Shown: one piece after another, positions 9,289 through 16,521 of the stretch
Position numbering within the stretch: the first letter of the stretch is position 1
Layout: every line of letters begins with the position of its first letter
Source: an uncultured Rhodanobacteraceae bacterium
GTDB taxonomy: Bacteria; Pseudomonadota; Gammaproteobacteria; Xanthomonadales; SZUA-5
Length of the DNA: 16,636 nt
NCBI GenBank assembly: GCA_937928755.1
Contig: CALEZI010000083.1
Coordinates: 1-16,636, forward strand
Reading direction: 5' to 3'
Made by a program: the position numbers and the translations under genes
The notes under the pieces: model-generated
What the model was told of the DNA's origin: nothing
What the model saw: the letters and a program-made list of their open reading frames with translations, nothing else
Databases searched by the model: none

Positions 9289-9806
9289 TCGAGCGGAAAC
9301 AGACGAGTGGCGACTTCGTTGAACAGCATGAACAGCCCCAGCGCCAACGGCAATGCGTACCAGAACTTCAATCCAAGCGCATGGCGGAAGATGTGCGCCT
9401 CGACGACGATGCTCCACAGCAGCAACGACAGGAAGCCGAGCTGCAGAAACTGCAGCCCGAAGTCCGGCGCCGCACCTTGTGATCGCACCAGCGCCGCGGC
9501 GATCGGCAGCAGCAGAAAGGTCAGCATTACGCCGACCGCGTACAGCGACAACGTGGTTTGCAGGAAGCGCGGCGTTCGGCCGAACACGCGCATGACGGCG
9601 TAAATCATCGAAAGGCGCAGCGCCATGCGCCCCAACAGCGCGCCGAACAGGACCTCGGAGCCCAACGCCTGCAGATAAAGCACGCTGGAGATCAGGTCGA
9701 GCACGAGCAGTTGCAGCAACAGCCAGCTGGACGCCGGGGCGTCTGCCGGGGTGCCCCGCAGTTGCAGCAGTTCGGTGGTCCAGCGCAGCAGGGCGATGGT
9801 GTTCAT
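9285..9806 (-). CDS. Integral membrane protein, five predicted helices, upstream of mpl
   Basis: A 173-residue protein I do not recognise. Hydrophobic segments lie at about 28-49, 52-74, 84-107, 117-136 and 145-164, so it is an inner-membrane protein with about five passes and no large soluble domain. Charged residues inside or between helices include R60, R64, E136 and R141. A weak resemblance to Yip1-like small membrane proteins was considered but cannot be supported. Its TGA overlaps the mpl ATG by four bases, so it is the first gene of the operon and probably co-translated with mpl, which suggests but does not prove a cell-envelope role. No clear Shine-Dalgarno site precedes ATG 9806. It diverges from the tusA-like gene across 164 bp. 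Confidence 0.85.
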   Translation of the reverse strand: MNTIALLRWTTELLQLRGTPADAPASSWLLLQLLVLDLISSVLYLQALGSEVLFGALLGRMALRLSMIYAVMRVFGRTPRFLQTTLSLYAVGVMLTFLLLPIAAALVRSQGAAPDFGLQFLQLGFLSLLLWSIVVEAHIFRHALGLKFWYALPLALGLFMLFNEVATRLFPLE

Positions 9807-9970
9807 CGGCGCCGCATGCCCGGCTGGCGCCAGCAGACACCTCGCGCGAGCCGTGAAGGCGTCGTGCGTGCATTGCTCGGCAGATCGCCTGCATGCCTCG
9901 CGCGGCCTTCCTGCGGGCTTGCGCCGCTCCGTTGGCTTGTTCCGGAATCGCTGTAAGGCATCATCGGCTC

Positions 9971-10255
9971 ATGCAATCTGCTGATTCTCACGCCCACATC
10001 GTCGACGCTCGTGGCTTGCTCTGCCCGCAGCCGCTGGTGCTGGCCAAATCGGCGCTGCGCGCGGCGGCAGCGGGAACGGTCATCGAAATCTGGGCAACTG
10101 ACCCGCTGGCGCCGCTGGACCTCGAGGCGCTGAGTGCGCGCGGAGCATGCCATTACCTGGGGTGTACGAATGCTGACGACGATGGTGTGTTGCGTATTCG
10201 CATACGCGCGCCGGCAGGTGCGCCGCAACCAGGCATCGCGATTCCAGCCGATTGA
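9971..10255 (+). CDS. TusA-family sulfur-carrier protein
   Basis: A 94-residue cytosolic protein of the TusA/SirA/YedF fold. It opens with the family pattern VDARGLLCPQPLVLAKSAL. C18 in CPQP is the expected persulfide-carrying cysteine, and the downstream segment GTVIEIWATDPLAPLDLEAL matches the conserved second strand and helix. Members pass sulfur from cysteine desulfurases to tRNA thiolation or other acceptors; the partner here is unknown. The in-frame ATG at 9893 would add 26 residues without family character, so 9971 is preferred, although AAGG lies rather far upstream. It converges on adk with a 79-bp gap. Confidence 0.92.
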   Translation: MQSADSHAHIVDARGLLCPQPLVLAKSALRAAAAGTVIEIWATDPLAPLDLEALSARGACHYLGCTNADDDGVLRIRIRAPAGAPQPGIAIPAD

Positions 10256-10334
10256 GATCTTGCGCCCGGCGCTGATCGGATCGAACGGCATTTCCGCGGC
10301 CGCAATGACGAACTGCTGTTCGAAGCCTCCAGGT

Positions 10335-10895
10335 TCAGCCTAGCGCAGCGATGATGCGCTCCAGAATCTCCTCGACGCTGCCCTCGCCAGGTACCCGAAC
10401 CAGCATGTCGCGGCCGTGGTAGTAGTCAATCACCGGCGCAGTCTGTTGCTGATACACGTGGAGGCGATGCGCGACGGCCTGAGGATTGTCGTCGGCACGA
10501 CCCTCGGCCGTTGCACGCCCTGCCAGGCGAGCCAGCAGGGTTTCTTCGGCGACATCCAGTTGCAAGGCCTTGTCGACCGGCAGATTCAGGCGCTCGAGCA
10601 ATGCGTCGAGCGCCCGCGCCTGCACCAGGTTGCGCGGGTAGCCATCGAGGATGAAGCCGCGTTGGACGTCATCCTGGCGGAAACGCTCCTCGAGCATGCC
10701 GAGCACGATCTCGTCGGACACCAGCGCACCCGTCGCCATCACCGCCTTGGCATGAAGGCCCAGCGGCGTACCCTCGGCAACCGCCGCACGCAGCAGTTCG
10801 CCGGTCGAAATGTGCGGGACGTTCAAGCGGTTCTTCAGCAGGGTGGCTTGCGTGCCCTTGCCCGATCCCGGGGCGCCCAGAAGTACGATACGCAT
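10335..10895 (-). CDS. adk: Adenylate kinase, short type
   Basis: It interconverts ATP plus AMP with two ADP in the cytosol. The protein is 186 residues. It shows the P-loop GAPGSGKGT at 7-15, AMP-site HISTGELLRAAV from 28, GFILDGYPRN at 80-89, and LAGRATAEGRADDNPQAVAHRLHVY at 124-148, where the long LID found in E. coli Adk is replaced by a short loop. This short type with an AEGRADD stretch is what I expect of Xanthomonadales. The start ATG 10895 gives the canonical MRIVLLGAPG. The upstream Shine-Dalgarno is weak. It is transcribed toward tusA and away from the unexplained gap 10896-11348. Confidence 0.97.
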   Translation of the reverse strand: MRIVLLGAPGSGKGTQATLLKNRLNVPHISTGELLRAAVAEGTPLGLHAKAVMATGALVSDEIVLGMLEERFRQDDVQRGFILDGYPRNLVQARALDALLERLNLPVDKALQLDVAEETLLARLAGRATAEGRADDNPQAVAHRLHVYQQQTAPVIDYYHGRDMLVRVPGEGSVEEILERIIAALG

Positions 10896-11348
10896 GCTAG
10901 TGGTCTCAGAGTACGTCGGCGGAGCGCGTGAGCTTGCCAGCGCTTGACGTGAAGGAGAAGTCGAACAATGGTCGAACCTAGCGCGCGAGTGTGGGGCAAG
11001 TCAAACCGGCTGAAGACGCAAGCTCATTTCATGAACGTGGACGGGAAACGCGTCAACGCCCGCTTGCGGAATCTGTGCGTTCGGGTGGCCCCCGACTTTC
11101 CAGATCCACAAAAGCCGCGCTTCGTGCGAGTCTTTGCCGATTCCCCATCGTGACCGCGGAGCTCGCCGAACTCGCCAACCGGGAAAGCGAGCTGCCCCGA
11201 TGGTTTCGGCAGCAGCCCGGCAGCACGCGTTTGTTTCGAGGCTTTGATTCAAGGCGAAGCCTGTCTCCTGTGTCGATGGCCTTCCCGACGACGTTGCCTT
11301 GAACAAGCGTCTGGTAGATCAGCGACTGGCTCATTACAAGGTGTAATC
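10896..11348. other. Unexplained 450-bp divergent gap, no supported gene
   Basis: The gap must hold the promoters for adk (-) and the small membrane protein (+). Several short overlapping ORFs exist on both strands. The best plus-strand one, 10968-11153 (61 codons), follows AAGGAG by 10 bases. A minus-strand ORF crosses 11053-11330 (MSQSLIYQTLVQGNVVGKAID...). None shows a family motif, and they exclude each other. I see no long inverted repeat or recognised RNA. It may be a decayed gene, a dispersed element or a regulatory region. Confidence 0.5.
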
Positions 11349-11792
11349 GTGGCGACTCTGCTGTTTGCTGTCGTAGCGCTGCAGTTCCTGCTGTTGGCGC
11401 TGTTTGCGCGCTCGGTTGTCTGGCGTGCCGTCGGCTTGAGCGCGCTGGTTTCGCTGGCAGTGGTTTACCTGCTGTGGCAAGCCACCGATGGCGCTCAGAC
11501 GCGGACTGAGGCCTGGCTGGTGTTGACGTCGCTGCCATTGATCGGCCTCGGTGCCGTGGCCTGGCGTCAGGCACTGGGCAAGCTGGCATTCGGTCTTGGC
11601 GCGGTGTTGACGGTCGCCTTGCTGTTGACCTGGCGCTGGGCGGCGCTCGGCAACGACGCCGATCCGACCAGCGCGATCATCATCTACGCGGTCCTCGTGC
11701 TGCTGGCGATGGTCGCCTTGTTCATGATCGCAGGCGTGCTCGGCATGCGCTGGCTGGTCGAACGCAGCCGCGAAGGTCAGTCCGCCCCCTGA
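11349..11792 (+). CDS. Small integral membrane protein
   Basis: A 147-residue protein I do not recognise. Hydrophobic segments lie at about 2-18, 24-42, 53-68, 75-94 and 107-130, so four or five inner-membrane passes are likely, ending in a basic tail MRWLVERSREGQSAP. The GTG at 11349 is chosen because AAGGTG stands 5 bases before it and the protein then begins directly with a hydrophobic helix. An ATG at 11244 would add a cysteine- and arginine-rich segment of no membrane or family character. It converges on the DUF1330-like gene with a 43-bp gap. No function can be assigned. Confidence 0.8.
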   Translation: MATLLFAVVALQFLLLALFARSVVWRAVGLSALVSLAVVYLLWQATDGAQTRTEAWLVLTSLPLIGLGAVAWRQALGKLAFGLGAVLTVALLLTWRWAALGNDADPTSAIIIYAVLVLLAMVALFMIAGVLGMRWLVERSREGQSAP

Positions 11793-11815
11793 TCGCGGTC
11801 AGTCCGCCGCGATGT

Positions 11816-11829
11816 CGCCGCATGCGGCG
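11816..11829. terminator. Perfect 14-bp palindrome between convergent genes
   Basis: CGCCGCATGCGGCG lies between the stop codons of the two convergent genes. It could act as a stem for both transcripts, but there is no T-tract on either side and, as a perfect palindrome, it would need to open a loop. The terminator role is tentative. Confidence 0.25.
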
Positions 11830-11835
11830 CCGGGG

Positions 11836-12456
11836 TCAGGCAGCAACCGCGCCGCGCAGGCTTTTCTCGTGCCCGGTCGGCATCGAACGCGGTGTCGACT
11901 TGAGTACGGGCACCAGCAGCCCGCGGCCGCGCTGGCCTGAACTGAAGAGCACCATCTGGCGCCGCGCGCATTGCGCCGATGCCCAGCCGTACATGGCGAC
12001 ATCGCCATGCGTCCAGGTACCTTCGAGCGTTTCGACAAGCCGTTCGCGCACCAGGGCAAGGGCTCGGGCGCCCTCGGCCTCGAGCAGGGCAGGCGAGGGG
12101 CCCGCACCCAGAAACAGGGTCAGCACGGCGTCGGTCGCCGCATCGGTGGCGTTCTCGGGCGCTTCCAGCGCAATGGCCACGAAGCTGCCGAAATGCAATC
12201 GACGATCTCGCAGTTGCCGATAGGCGGGGGAATGCCAGAACGCGCGCAGTTGGGCAACGCTGTCCCAACCTGCCACCAGCACGCTGCTGGGAGCATCCTG
12301 ATAGCCGTAGGGTTCGACCGAGGGAGATGGTGCCAGCGCCAGGTGGCGACCTCCGTGGCGTGTCAGTTGCGGCGAAACTTCGGCGATGTAATCGGCAAAA
12401 CCTCGCCGCTCGATGCCTGCAGCAAGCAGCAACAGATAAGCAGGTTGGTCAGACAT
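11836..12456 (-). CDS. DUF1330-like protein with an extra C-terminal half
   Basis: A 206-residue soluble protein. Residues about 6-98 read like a DUF1330/dimeric alpha-beta-barrel domain: YLLLLAAGIERRGFADYIAEVSPQLTRHGGRHLALAPS, then VLVAGWDSVAQLRAFWHSPAYRQLRDRRLHFGSFVAIALE, with the W-x-S...FW-x-S-P-x-Y pattern of that family. The C-terminal half (110-206) is less recognisable; TWTHGDVAMYGWASA...MVLFSSG may be a second, degenerate domain. DUF1330 proteins alone are about 95-100 residues, so this is twice the usual size. The enzymatic role is unknown. ATG 12456 is preceded by GGGAG at about 6 bases. It diverges from hppA. Confidence 0.75.
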   Translation of the reverse strand: MSDQPAYLLLLAAGIERRGFADYIAEVSPQLTRHGGRHLALAPSPSVEPYGYQDAPSSVLVAGWDSVAQLRAFWHSPAYRQLRDRRLHFGSFVAIALEAPENATDAATDAVLTLFLGAGPSPALLEAEGARALALVRERLVETLEGTWTHGDVAMYGWASAQCARRQMVLFSSGQRGRGLLVPVLKSTPRSMPTGHEKSLRGAVAA

Positions 12457-12500
12457 GCGCCACTCCCGACATGAGCATCATTGCCACGTTACAGTCGTGC

Positions 12501-12518
12501 ATCATCTGTGAAGATGAT
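12501..12518. other. Hairpin with a GTGA tetraloop upstream of hppA
   Basis: ATCATCT and AGATGAT are perfect 7-bp arms around GTGA, a GNRA-type loop. A second small perfect hairpin, GTCACA/TGTGAC around CTC, follows at 12539-12553. Both lie in the divergent region between the DUF1330-like gene and hppA. No function can be assigned. Confidence 0.35.
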
Positions 12519-12629
12519 ATTCGCTTTCTGCCATCAACGTCACACTCTGTGACCTCGACTCGCGGTCGGTGTGCTGCAAGGGCGGCGTCGCCCCTGCCCA
12601 CGAGTGCGTGCAAGGCCGGCCGACACCCG

Positions 12630-12635
12630 TATACT
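12630..12635 (+). promoter_or_regulatory. Candidate -10 box of hppA
   Basis: TATACT matches 5 of 6 bases of the sigma-70 -10 consensus, 67 bases before the hppA ATG. The -35 region is poor. Just downstream, GCCCG-TTTTTTAG-CGGGC (12638-12655) forms a small stem with T residues in its loop at the expected start of the mRNA. Confidence 0.5.
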
Positions 12636-12702
12636 CCGCCCGTTTTTTAGCGGGCCGGCAGGCCCGAGTTGCGCACCAATACTCACAAACTGGGGAAGTT
12701 CC

Positions 12703-14766
12703 ATGCTTGAGCAGTACGGAATCATGATTGCGCTGGGATGCGCGGTCGTTGCGGTGCTTTACGGCATCGTGTCGACGCAGTGGATCCTGAAGCAGCCCGC
12801 CGGCAATGCGCGGATGCAGGAGATCGCCGCCGCCATCCAGGAAGGCGCCAATGCCTACCTCAACCGCCAGTACACCACCATCGGCATCGTTGGCCTGGTA
12901 TTGCTGGTCGTGATCGGCTTTGCGTTGAGCTGGCTCACCGCGGTCGGCTTCGCCATCGGCGCGATACTGTCCGGTGTTACCGGCTACATCGGCATGTTCG
13001 TGTCGGTGCGCGCCAACGTGCGCACCACCGAGGCTGCGCGCAGTGGCATGAACGCCGCGCTGGCTGTTGCCTTCCGCGGCGGTGCGATCACCGGCATGCT
13101 GGTGGTTGGCCTCGGCATGCTCGGCGTTGCCGGCTTCTACTCGATTCTGCTCGGTCAAGGTCTGGAAACCCAGGTCATCCTCGATGCGCTGGTTGGCCTT
13201 GCCTTCGGCTCGTCGCTGATCTCGATCTTCGCGCGTCTGGGTGGCGGCATCTTCACCAAGGGCGCCGACGTCGGTGCGGACCTGGTCGGCAAGGTCGAAG
13301 CCGGCATCCCGGAAGATGATCCACGCAACCCGGCGGTGATTGCCGACAACGTCGGCGACAACGTCGGTGACTGTGCCGGTATGGCCGCTGACCTGTTCGA
13401 GACCTACGCGGTGACCATCATCGCGACCATGCTGGTCGGCTTCATCTACGCCGACGTGGCGGGCCCGAACGCCCTGTTGTACCCGCTGGTTCTCGGCGGC
13501 GCCTCGATCGTCGCGTCGATCATCGGTACCTTCTTCGTCAAGGCCAACAACGGCAAGATCATGGCGGCGCTGTACAAGGGCACCGCGGTGTCCGGCGTGC
13601 TCGCCGCGATCGCCTTCTACCCGATCACCACGGCATTGTTCCCGAGCGTTGCCACGACTGCCGCCGATGGCGCGATGACGCTGACGGCGATGCAGGTCTA
13701 CGGCAGCGCGCTGGTCGGCCTGCTGCTGACCGGCGTGATGATGATGATCACCGAGTACTACACCGGCACGCAGTTCGCGCCGGTCAAGGGCATTGCCCAG
13801 GCCTCGACCACCGGCCACGGCACCAACATCATCGCCGGCCTCGCCGTGTCGATGCGTTCGTGCTGGATGCCGATCGTTGCCGTCTGCGCGGCGATCTTCG
13901 TCACCCACCATCTGGCTGGCCTGTATGGCGTCGCCATCGCCGCCACCGCGATGCTGTCGATGTCCGGCATGATCGTGGCGCTGGATGCCTACGGCCCGAT
14001 CACCGACAACGGCGGCGGCATCGCCGAAATGGCGGAGCTCGGTCCGGATGTGCGCGCCGTGACTGATCCGCTGGATGCCGTCGGCAATACCACCAAGGCG
14101 GTCACCAAGGGCTACGCGATCGGATCCGCCGCGCTCGCCGCGCTGGTGCTGTTCGCCGATTACACGCACAAGCTGGAACTGTATGGCATGAAGGACATCG
14201 GCTTCGACCTCGCCGAACCGAGGGTGCTGATCGGCCTGTTGATCGGCGGCCTGATCCCGTACCTGTTCGGTGCGATGGCGATGGAAGCGGTCGGCCGCGC
14301 CGCCGGTTCTGTGGTGGTCGAAGTGCGCCGCCAGTTCCGGGAAATCAAGGGCATCATGGAAGGCACCGCCAAGCCGCAGTACGACAAGGCGGTCGACATG
14401 CTGACCAAGGCGGCGATCAAGGAAATGGTCGTGCCCTCGCTGCTGCCGGTGGTTGCGCCAGTCGTGGTCGGCCTGCTGCTCGGCCCGGCGGCATTGGGCG
14501 GCATGCTGGTCGGCACCATCGTCACCGGCATCTTCGTCGCCATCTCGATGACCACCGGCGGTGGCGCATGGGACAACGCGAAGAAGTACATCGAAGACGG
14601 CCACCATGGCGGCAAGGGTTCCGAGGCGCACAAGGCCGCGGTAACCGGCGACACCGTTGGCGATCCGTACAAGGACACCGCTGGTCCGGCGATCAATCCG
14701 TTGATCAAGATCATCAACATTGTTGCGTTGCTGATCGTGCCGCTGATTGCCAAGTTCCACAGCTGA
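12703..14766 (+). CDS. hppA: Membrane-bound proton-pumping pyrophosphatase, K+-independent type
   Basis: An inner-membrane enzyme that couples hydrolysis of pyrophosphate to ion pumping, probably H+. The protein is 687 residues with about 16 hydrophobic segments, a normal bacterial length. Pyrophosphate and Mg sites are intact: DVGADLVGKVE at 189-199, the DDPRNPAVIADNVGDNVGDCAG run from 205, DAYGPITDNGGGIAEM from 428, and the C-terminal DNAKKYIEDG and GDTVGDPYKDTAGPAINPL. GNTTKAVTKGYAIGS at 461-475 has Lys465 and Thr468 where K+-dependent enzymes have Ala and Gly, which marks the K+-independent class. ATG 12703 is preceded by GGGGAAG; the 44-codon upstream extension crosses the promoter and is rejected. 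Three hairpins and a T-tract follow. Confidence 0.98.
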   Translation: MLEQYGIMIALGCAVVAVLYGIVSTQWILKQPAGNARMQEIAAAIQEGANAYLNRQYTTIGIVGLVLLVVIGFALSWLTAVGFAIGAILSGVTGYIGMFVSVRANVRTTEAARSGMNAALAVAFRGGAITGMLVVGLGMLGVAGFYSILLGQGLETQVILDALVGLAFGSSLISIFARLGGGIFTKGADVGADLVGKVEAGIPEDDPRNPAVIADNVGDNVGDCAGMAADLFETYAVTIIATMLVGFIYADVAGPNALLYPLVLGGASIVASIIGTFFVKANNGKIMAALYKGTAVSGVLAAIAFYPITTALFPSVATTAADGAMTLTAMQVYGSALVGLLLTGVMMMITEYYTGTQFAPVKGIAQASTTGHGTNIIAGLAVSMRSCWMPIVAVCAAIFVTHHLAGLYGVAIAATAMLSMSGMIVALDAYGPITDNGGGIAEMAELGPDVRAVTDPLDAVGNTTKAVTKGYAIGSAALAALVLFADYTHKLELYGMKDIGFDLAEPRVLIGLLIGGLIPYLFGAMAMEAVGRAAGSVVVEVRRQFREIKGIMEGTAKPQYDKAVDMLTKAAIKEMVVPSLLPVVAPVVVGLLLGPAALGGMLVGTIVTGIFVAISMTTGGGAWDNAKKYIEDGHHGGKGSEAHKAAVTGDTVGDPYKDTAGPAINPLIKIINIVALLIVPLIAKFHS

Positions 14767-14771
14767 TCGGG

Positions 14772-14845
14772 AATCGGCGCCGAGCGCCGATTGACCCTGG
14801 TGCAAAACCAGGGCCCCGCGAGCGATCGCGGGGCCTTCGTTTTTT
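14772..14845 (+). terminator. Triple-hairpin terminator of hppA
   Basis: Three consecutive stems follow the stop codon. AATCGGCGC/GCGCCGATT (14772-14792, 3-base loop) is a perfect 9-bp stem. CCCTGG/CCAGGG (14795-14813) is a perfect 6-bp stem. GGCCCCGCG/CGCGGGGCC (14812-14835, 6-base loop) is a perfect 9-bp stem followed by TTCGTTTTTT. The third is a clear intrinsic terminator. The second shares two bases with it, so those two stems may compete. Confidence 0.9.
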
Positions 14846-14853
14846 GGGCTCGG

Positions 14854-15046
14854 GTGGGTCCAGACTTGTCTGGACGCTCCTGACCTGAGCTCTGGTCGGT
14901 CCGGACCTGTCTGCATGCTCCCGGCCTGTGCTCTTGTGGGTCCAGACTTGTCTGGACGCTCCTGTGCTTGTGCTCTGGTGGGTCCAGATTTGTCTGGACG
15001 CTCCTGGCCTTGCCTTGAAAGGCGTCCAGACAAGTCTGGACCCACA
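14854..15046. repeat. Phased array of five GTGG-headed palindromes (REP-like type c)
   Basis: The core GTCCAGAC-TT-GTCTGGAC occurs at 14858-14875, 14899-14916 (degenerate), 14940-14957, 14982-14999 and 15024-15041, spaced 41, 41, 42 and 42 bases. The first four follow a GTGGG-type head and precede GCTCCTG; the fifth is in the opposite orientation. The 12-13 bases between units are themselves similar (CTGAGCTCTG, CTGTGCTCTT, TTGTGCTCTG), so it is a tandem repeat closed by an inverted unit. It fills the 260-bp gap between the hppA terminator and the next gene. Confidence 0.92.
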
Positions 15047-15106
15047 AAAGCGCCTCCCAGCCGCCATTTGCGCTACCTTGTCGGCAGCCAATCCCGGGTC
15101 GGTCAA

Positions 15107-15373
15107 ATGCGCAGCGTCTACTCCGCCGAAAACCTGATCGACGCGCAACTGGTCAAGGACGCGCTCGAATCGGCCGGGATTCCCGCCTTCATCACCGGGT
15201 CGGCGCTGTCGGGCGCCATCGGCGAATTGCCAGCCGGCGGCTTGATCGCGGTGCAGGTGCCTGATTCGGCCTGGGACGACGCGGCGCCAATTGTGGCGGA
15301 GATTGATACCTGGCTGAGCGAGAAGCCGGCGAGTGATGCTGCCATGGGCGGTGCCGAGCAACAGCCGGCTTGA
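15107..15373 (+). CDS. DUF2007-like putative signal-transducing protein
   Basis: An 88-residue soluble protein. MRSVYSAENLIDAQLVKDALESAGIPAFITGSALSGAIGELPAGGLIAVQVPDSAWDDA has the layout of the DUF2007 family: a short strand (VYSAENLIDA), a helix (QLVKDALESAGI), a Gly-rich loop and IAVQVP before an acidic helix. The molecular role of the family is not settled. ATG 15107 begins exactly at the family start; the longer reading from 14915 is only the palindrome array translated. The Shine-Dalgarno is weak. Its promoter must lie in or just after the array, and I find no convincing -10 box. Confidence 0.85.
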   Translation: MRSVYSAENLIDAQLVKDALESAGIPAFITGSALSGAIGELPAGGLIAVQVPDSAWDDAAPIVAEIDTWLSEKPASDAAMGGAEQQPA

Positions 15374-15381
15374 GCGGGTAT

Positions 15382-15456
15382 TTGTGGGAGCGGGTTTACC
15401 CCGCGAGATCTTGGCCTGAATAGCGAGAAGATCGCGGGATGAACCCGCTCCCACAA
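15382..15456. repeat. Inverted pair of REP-like type d (GTGGGAGCGGG)
   Basis: The left unit reads TTGTGGGAGCGGGTTTACC then CCGCGAGATCTT. The right unit, read on the minus strand, is TTGTGGGAGCGGGTTCATCC then CGCGATCTT. Each folds through GCGGG/CCCGC. It lies between the convergent DUF2007-like gene and hemB, where it could also act as a stem at both transcript ends. The same type is familiar from pseudomonads and xanthomonads. Confidence 0.85.
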
Positions 15457-15473
15457 GAGGCGAAGACCCCTTC

Positions 15474-16487
15474 CTACTCCGCCAACCACCTTGCCGCCTG
15501 CGGCGCGAAGTAGGTCAGGATGGCGTCGGCGCCGGCGCGCTTGAAGGCCAGCAACGACTCCATCACCACCGCGCGTTCGTCGAGCCAGCCGTTCTGCGCA
15601 GCTGCCTTGAGCATCGCGTACTCGCCGCTGACCTGGTAGACGGCGGTCGGCATCCCGAAGCGGTCCTTCACCCGGCGCACGATGTCGAGATAGGGCATGC
15701 CGGGCTTGACCATGACCATGTCGGCGCCTTCATGGATGTCGAGTTCGACCTCGCGCAGCGCCTCGTCGCTGTTGGCGGGATCCATCTGGTAGGTGTACTT
15801 GTTGCCCTTGCCGAGGTTTCCGGCGGAACCGACGGCGTCGCGGAACGGGCCGTAGAAGCTCGACGCGTACTTGGCGGAATAGGCAAGGATGCGCGTGTTG
15901 ACGTGGCCGGCCGATTCCAGCGCGGTGCGGATGGCGCCGATGCGGCCATCCATCATGTCCGAGGGCGCGACCATGTCGGCGCCAGCCAACGCGTGCGAAA
16001 GCGCCTGCTTGACCAGTGCGTCGATGGTGATGTCGTTGAGCACATAGCCGGCGTCGTCGATGATCCCGTCCTGGCCATGGGTGGTGAAAGGATCGAGTGC
16101 GACATCGGTGATCACGCCGAGCGTCGGCATCGCTGCTTTCAAGGCGCGCACCGCGCGCTGCGCCAGTCCGTCGGGGTTCCAAGCTTCCGCGCCGTTGAGC
16201 GACTTGGCGCTCGGCGGGGTCACCGGGAAGATCGCCACGGCGGGGACGCCCAGCGCATGCACCGCGGTGGCTTCGCGCACCAGTTCATCGATCGCCATGC
16301 GCTCTACGCCGGGCATCGACGCCACGGCTTCGCGGCTGCCGCGACCCTCGGTGACGAACACCGGCCAGATCAGGTCGGCCGCCGTCAGCGCGTTCTCGCG
16401 CATCAGGCGCCGGGAAAAATCGTCATGGCGCATGCGCCGCGGGCGGGTGGCGGGGTAGCGCGAGTGGTGGTCAGTGGGCATGGTCAT
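15474..16487 (-). CDS. hemB: Delta-aminolevulinic acid dehydratase (porphobilinogen synthase) HemB, Mg type
   Basis: It condenses two 5-aminolevulinate molecules to porphobilinogen in the cytosol, the step after HemL. The protein is 337 residues from ATG 16487, or 335 from ATG 16481. The two Schiff-base lysines are K206 (AYSAKYASSFYGPFR) and K261 (VMVKPGMPYLD). The metal-site stretch is DVALDPFTTHGQDG at 128-141, without the three cysteines of Zn enzymes, as in Pseudomonas-type Mg-dependent HemB. RYPATRPRRMR near the N-terminus is the usual opening. A longer frame to 16571 only translates the GTGAAA repeat and is rejected. No clear Shine-Dalgarno precedes either ATG. Confidence 0.97.
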   Translation of the reverse strand: MTMPTDHHSRYPATRPRRMRHDDFSRRLMRENALTAADLIWPVFVTEGRGSREAVASMPGVERMAIDELVREATAVHALGVPAVAIFPVTPPSAKSLNGAEAWNPDGLAQRAVRALKAAMPTLGVITDVALDPFTTHGQDGIIDDAGYVLNDITIDALVKQALSHALAGADMVAPSDMMDGRIGAIRTALESAGHVNTRILAYSAKYASSFYGPFRDAVGSAGNLGKGNKYTYQMDPANSDEALREVELDIHEGADMVMVKPGMPYLDIVRRVKDRFGMPTAVYQVSGEYAMLKAAAQNGWLDERAVVMESLLAFKRAGADAILTYFAPQAARWLAE

Positions 16488-16521
16488 CAAGGTTCGAGGG
16501 CGCCATTGAATTATCGCGCGA

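Noticed and set aside
9289..9894. In-frame extension of mpl upstream of 9288
   Set aside because: It runs antiparallel to no family motif and overlaps the whole membrane-protein gene; MNLHILGICG is the standard Mpl start.
12539..12553. CRP-type site upstream of hppA
   Set aside because: The half-sites are in the wrong order (GTCACA then TGTGAC) and separated by 3 bases, not 6.
12502..15045. Minus-strand ORF of 847 codons
   Set aside because: It is the mirror of hppA and of the palindrome array. Its RPDKSGPTRAQ repeats are only the translated GTCCAGAC array.
14854..15046. CRISPR array
   Set aside because: Spacers would be only 12-13 bases and resemble one another, the last repeat is inverted, and no cas gene is nearby.
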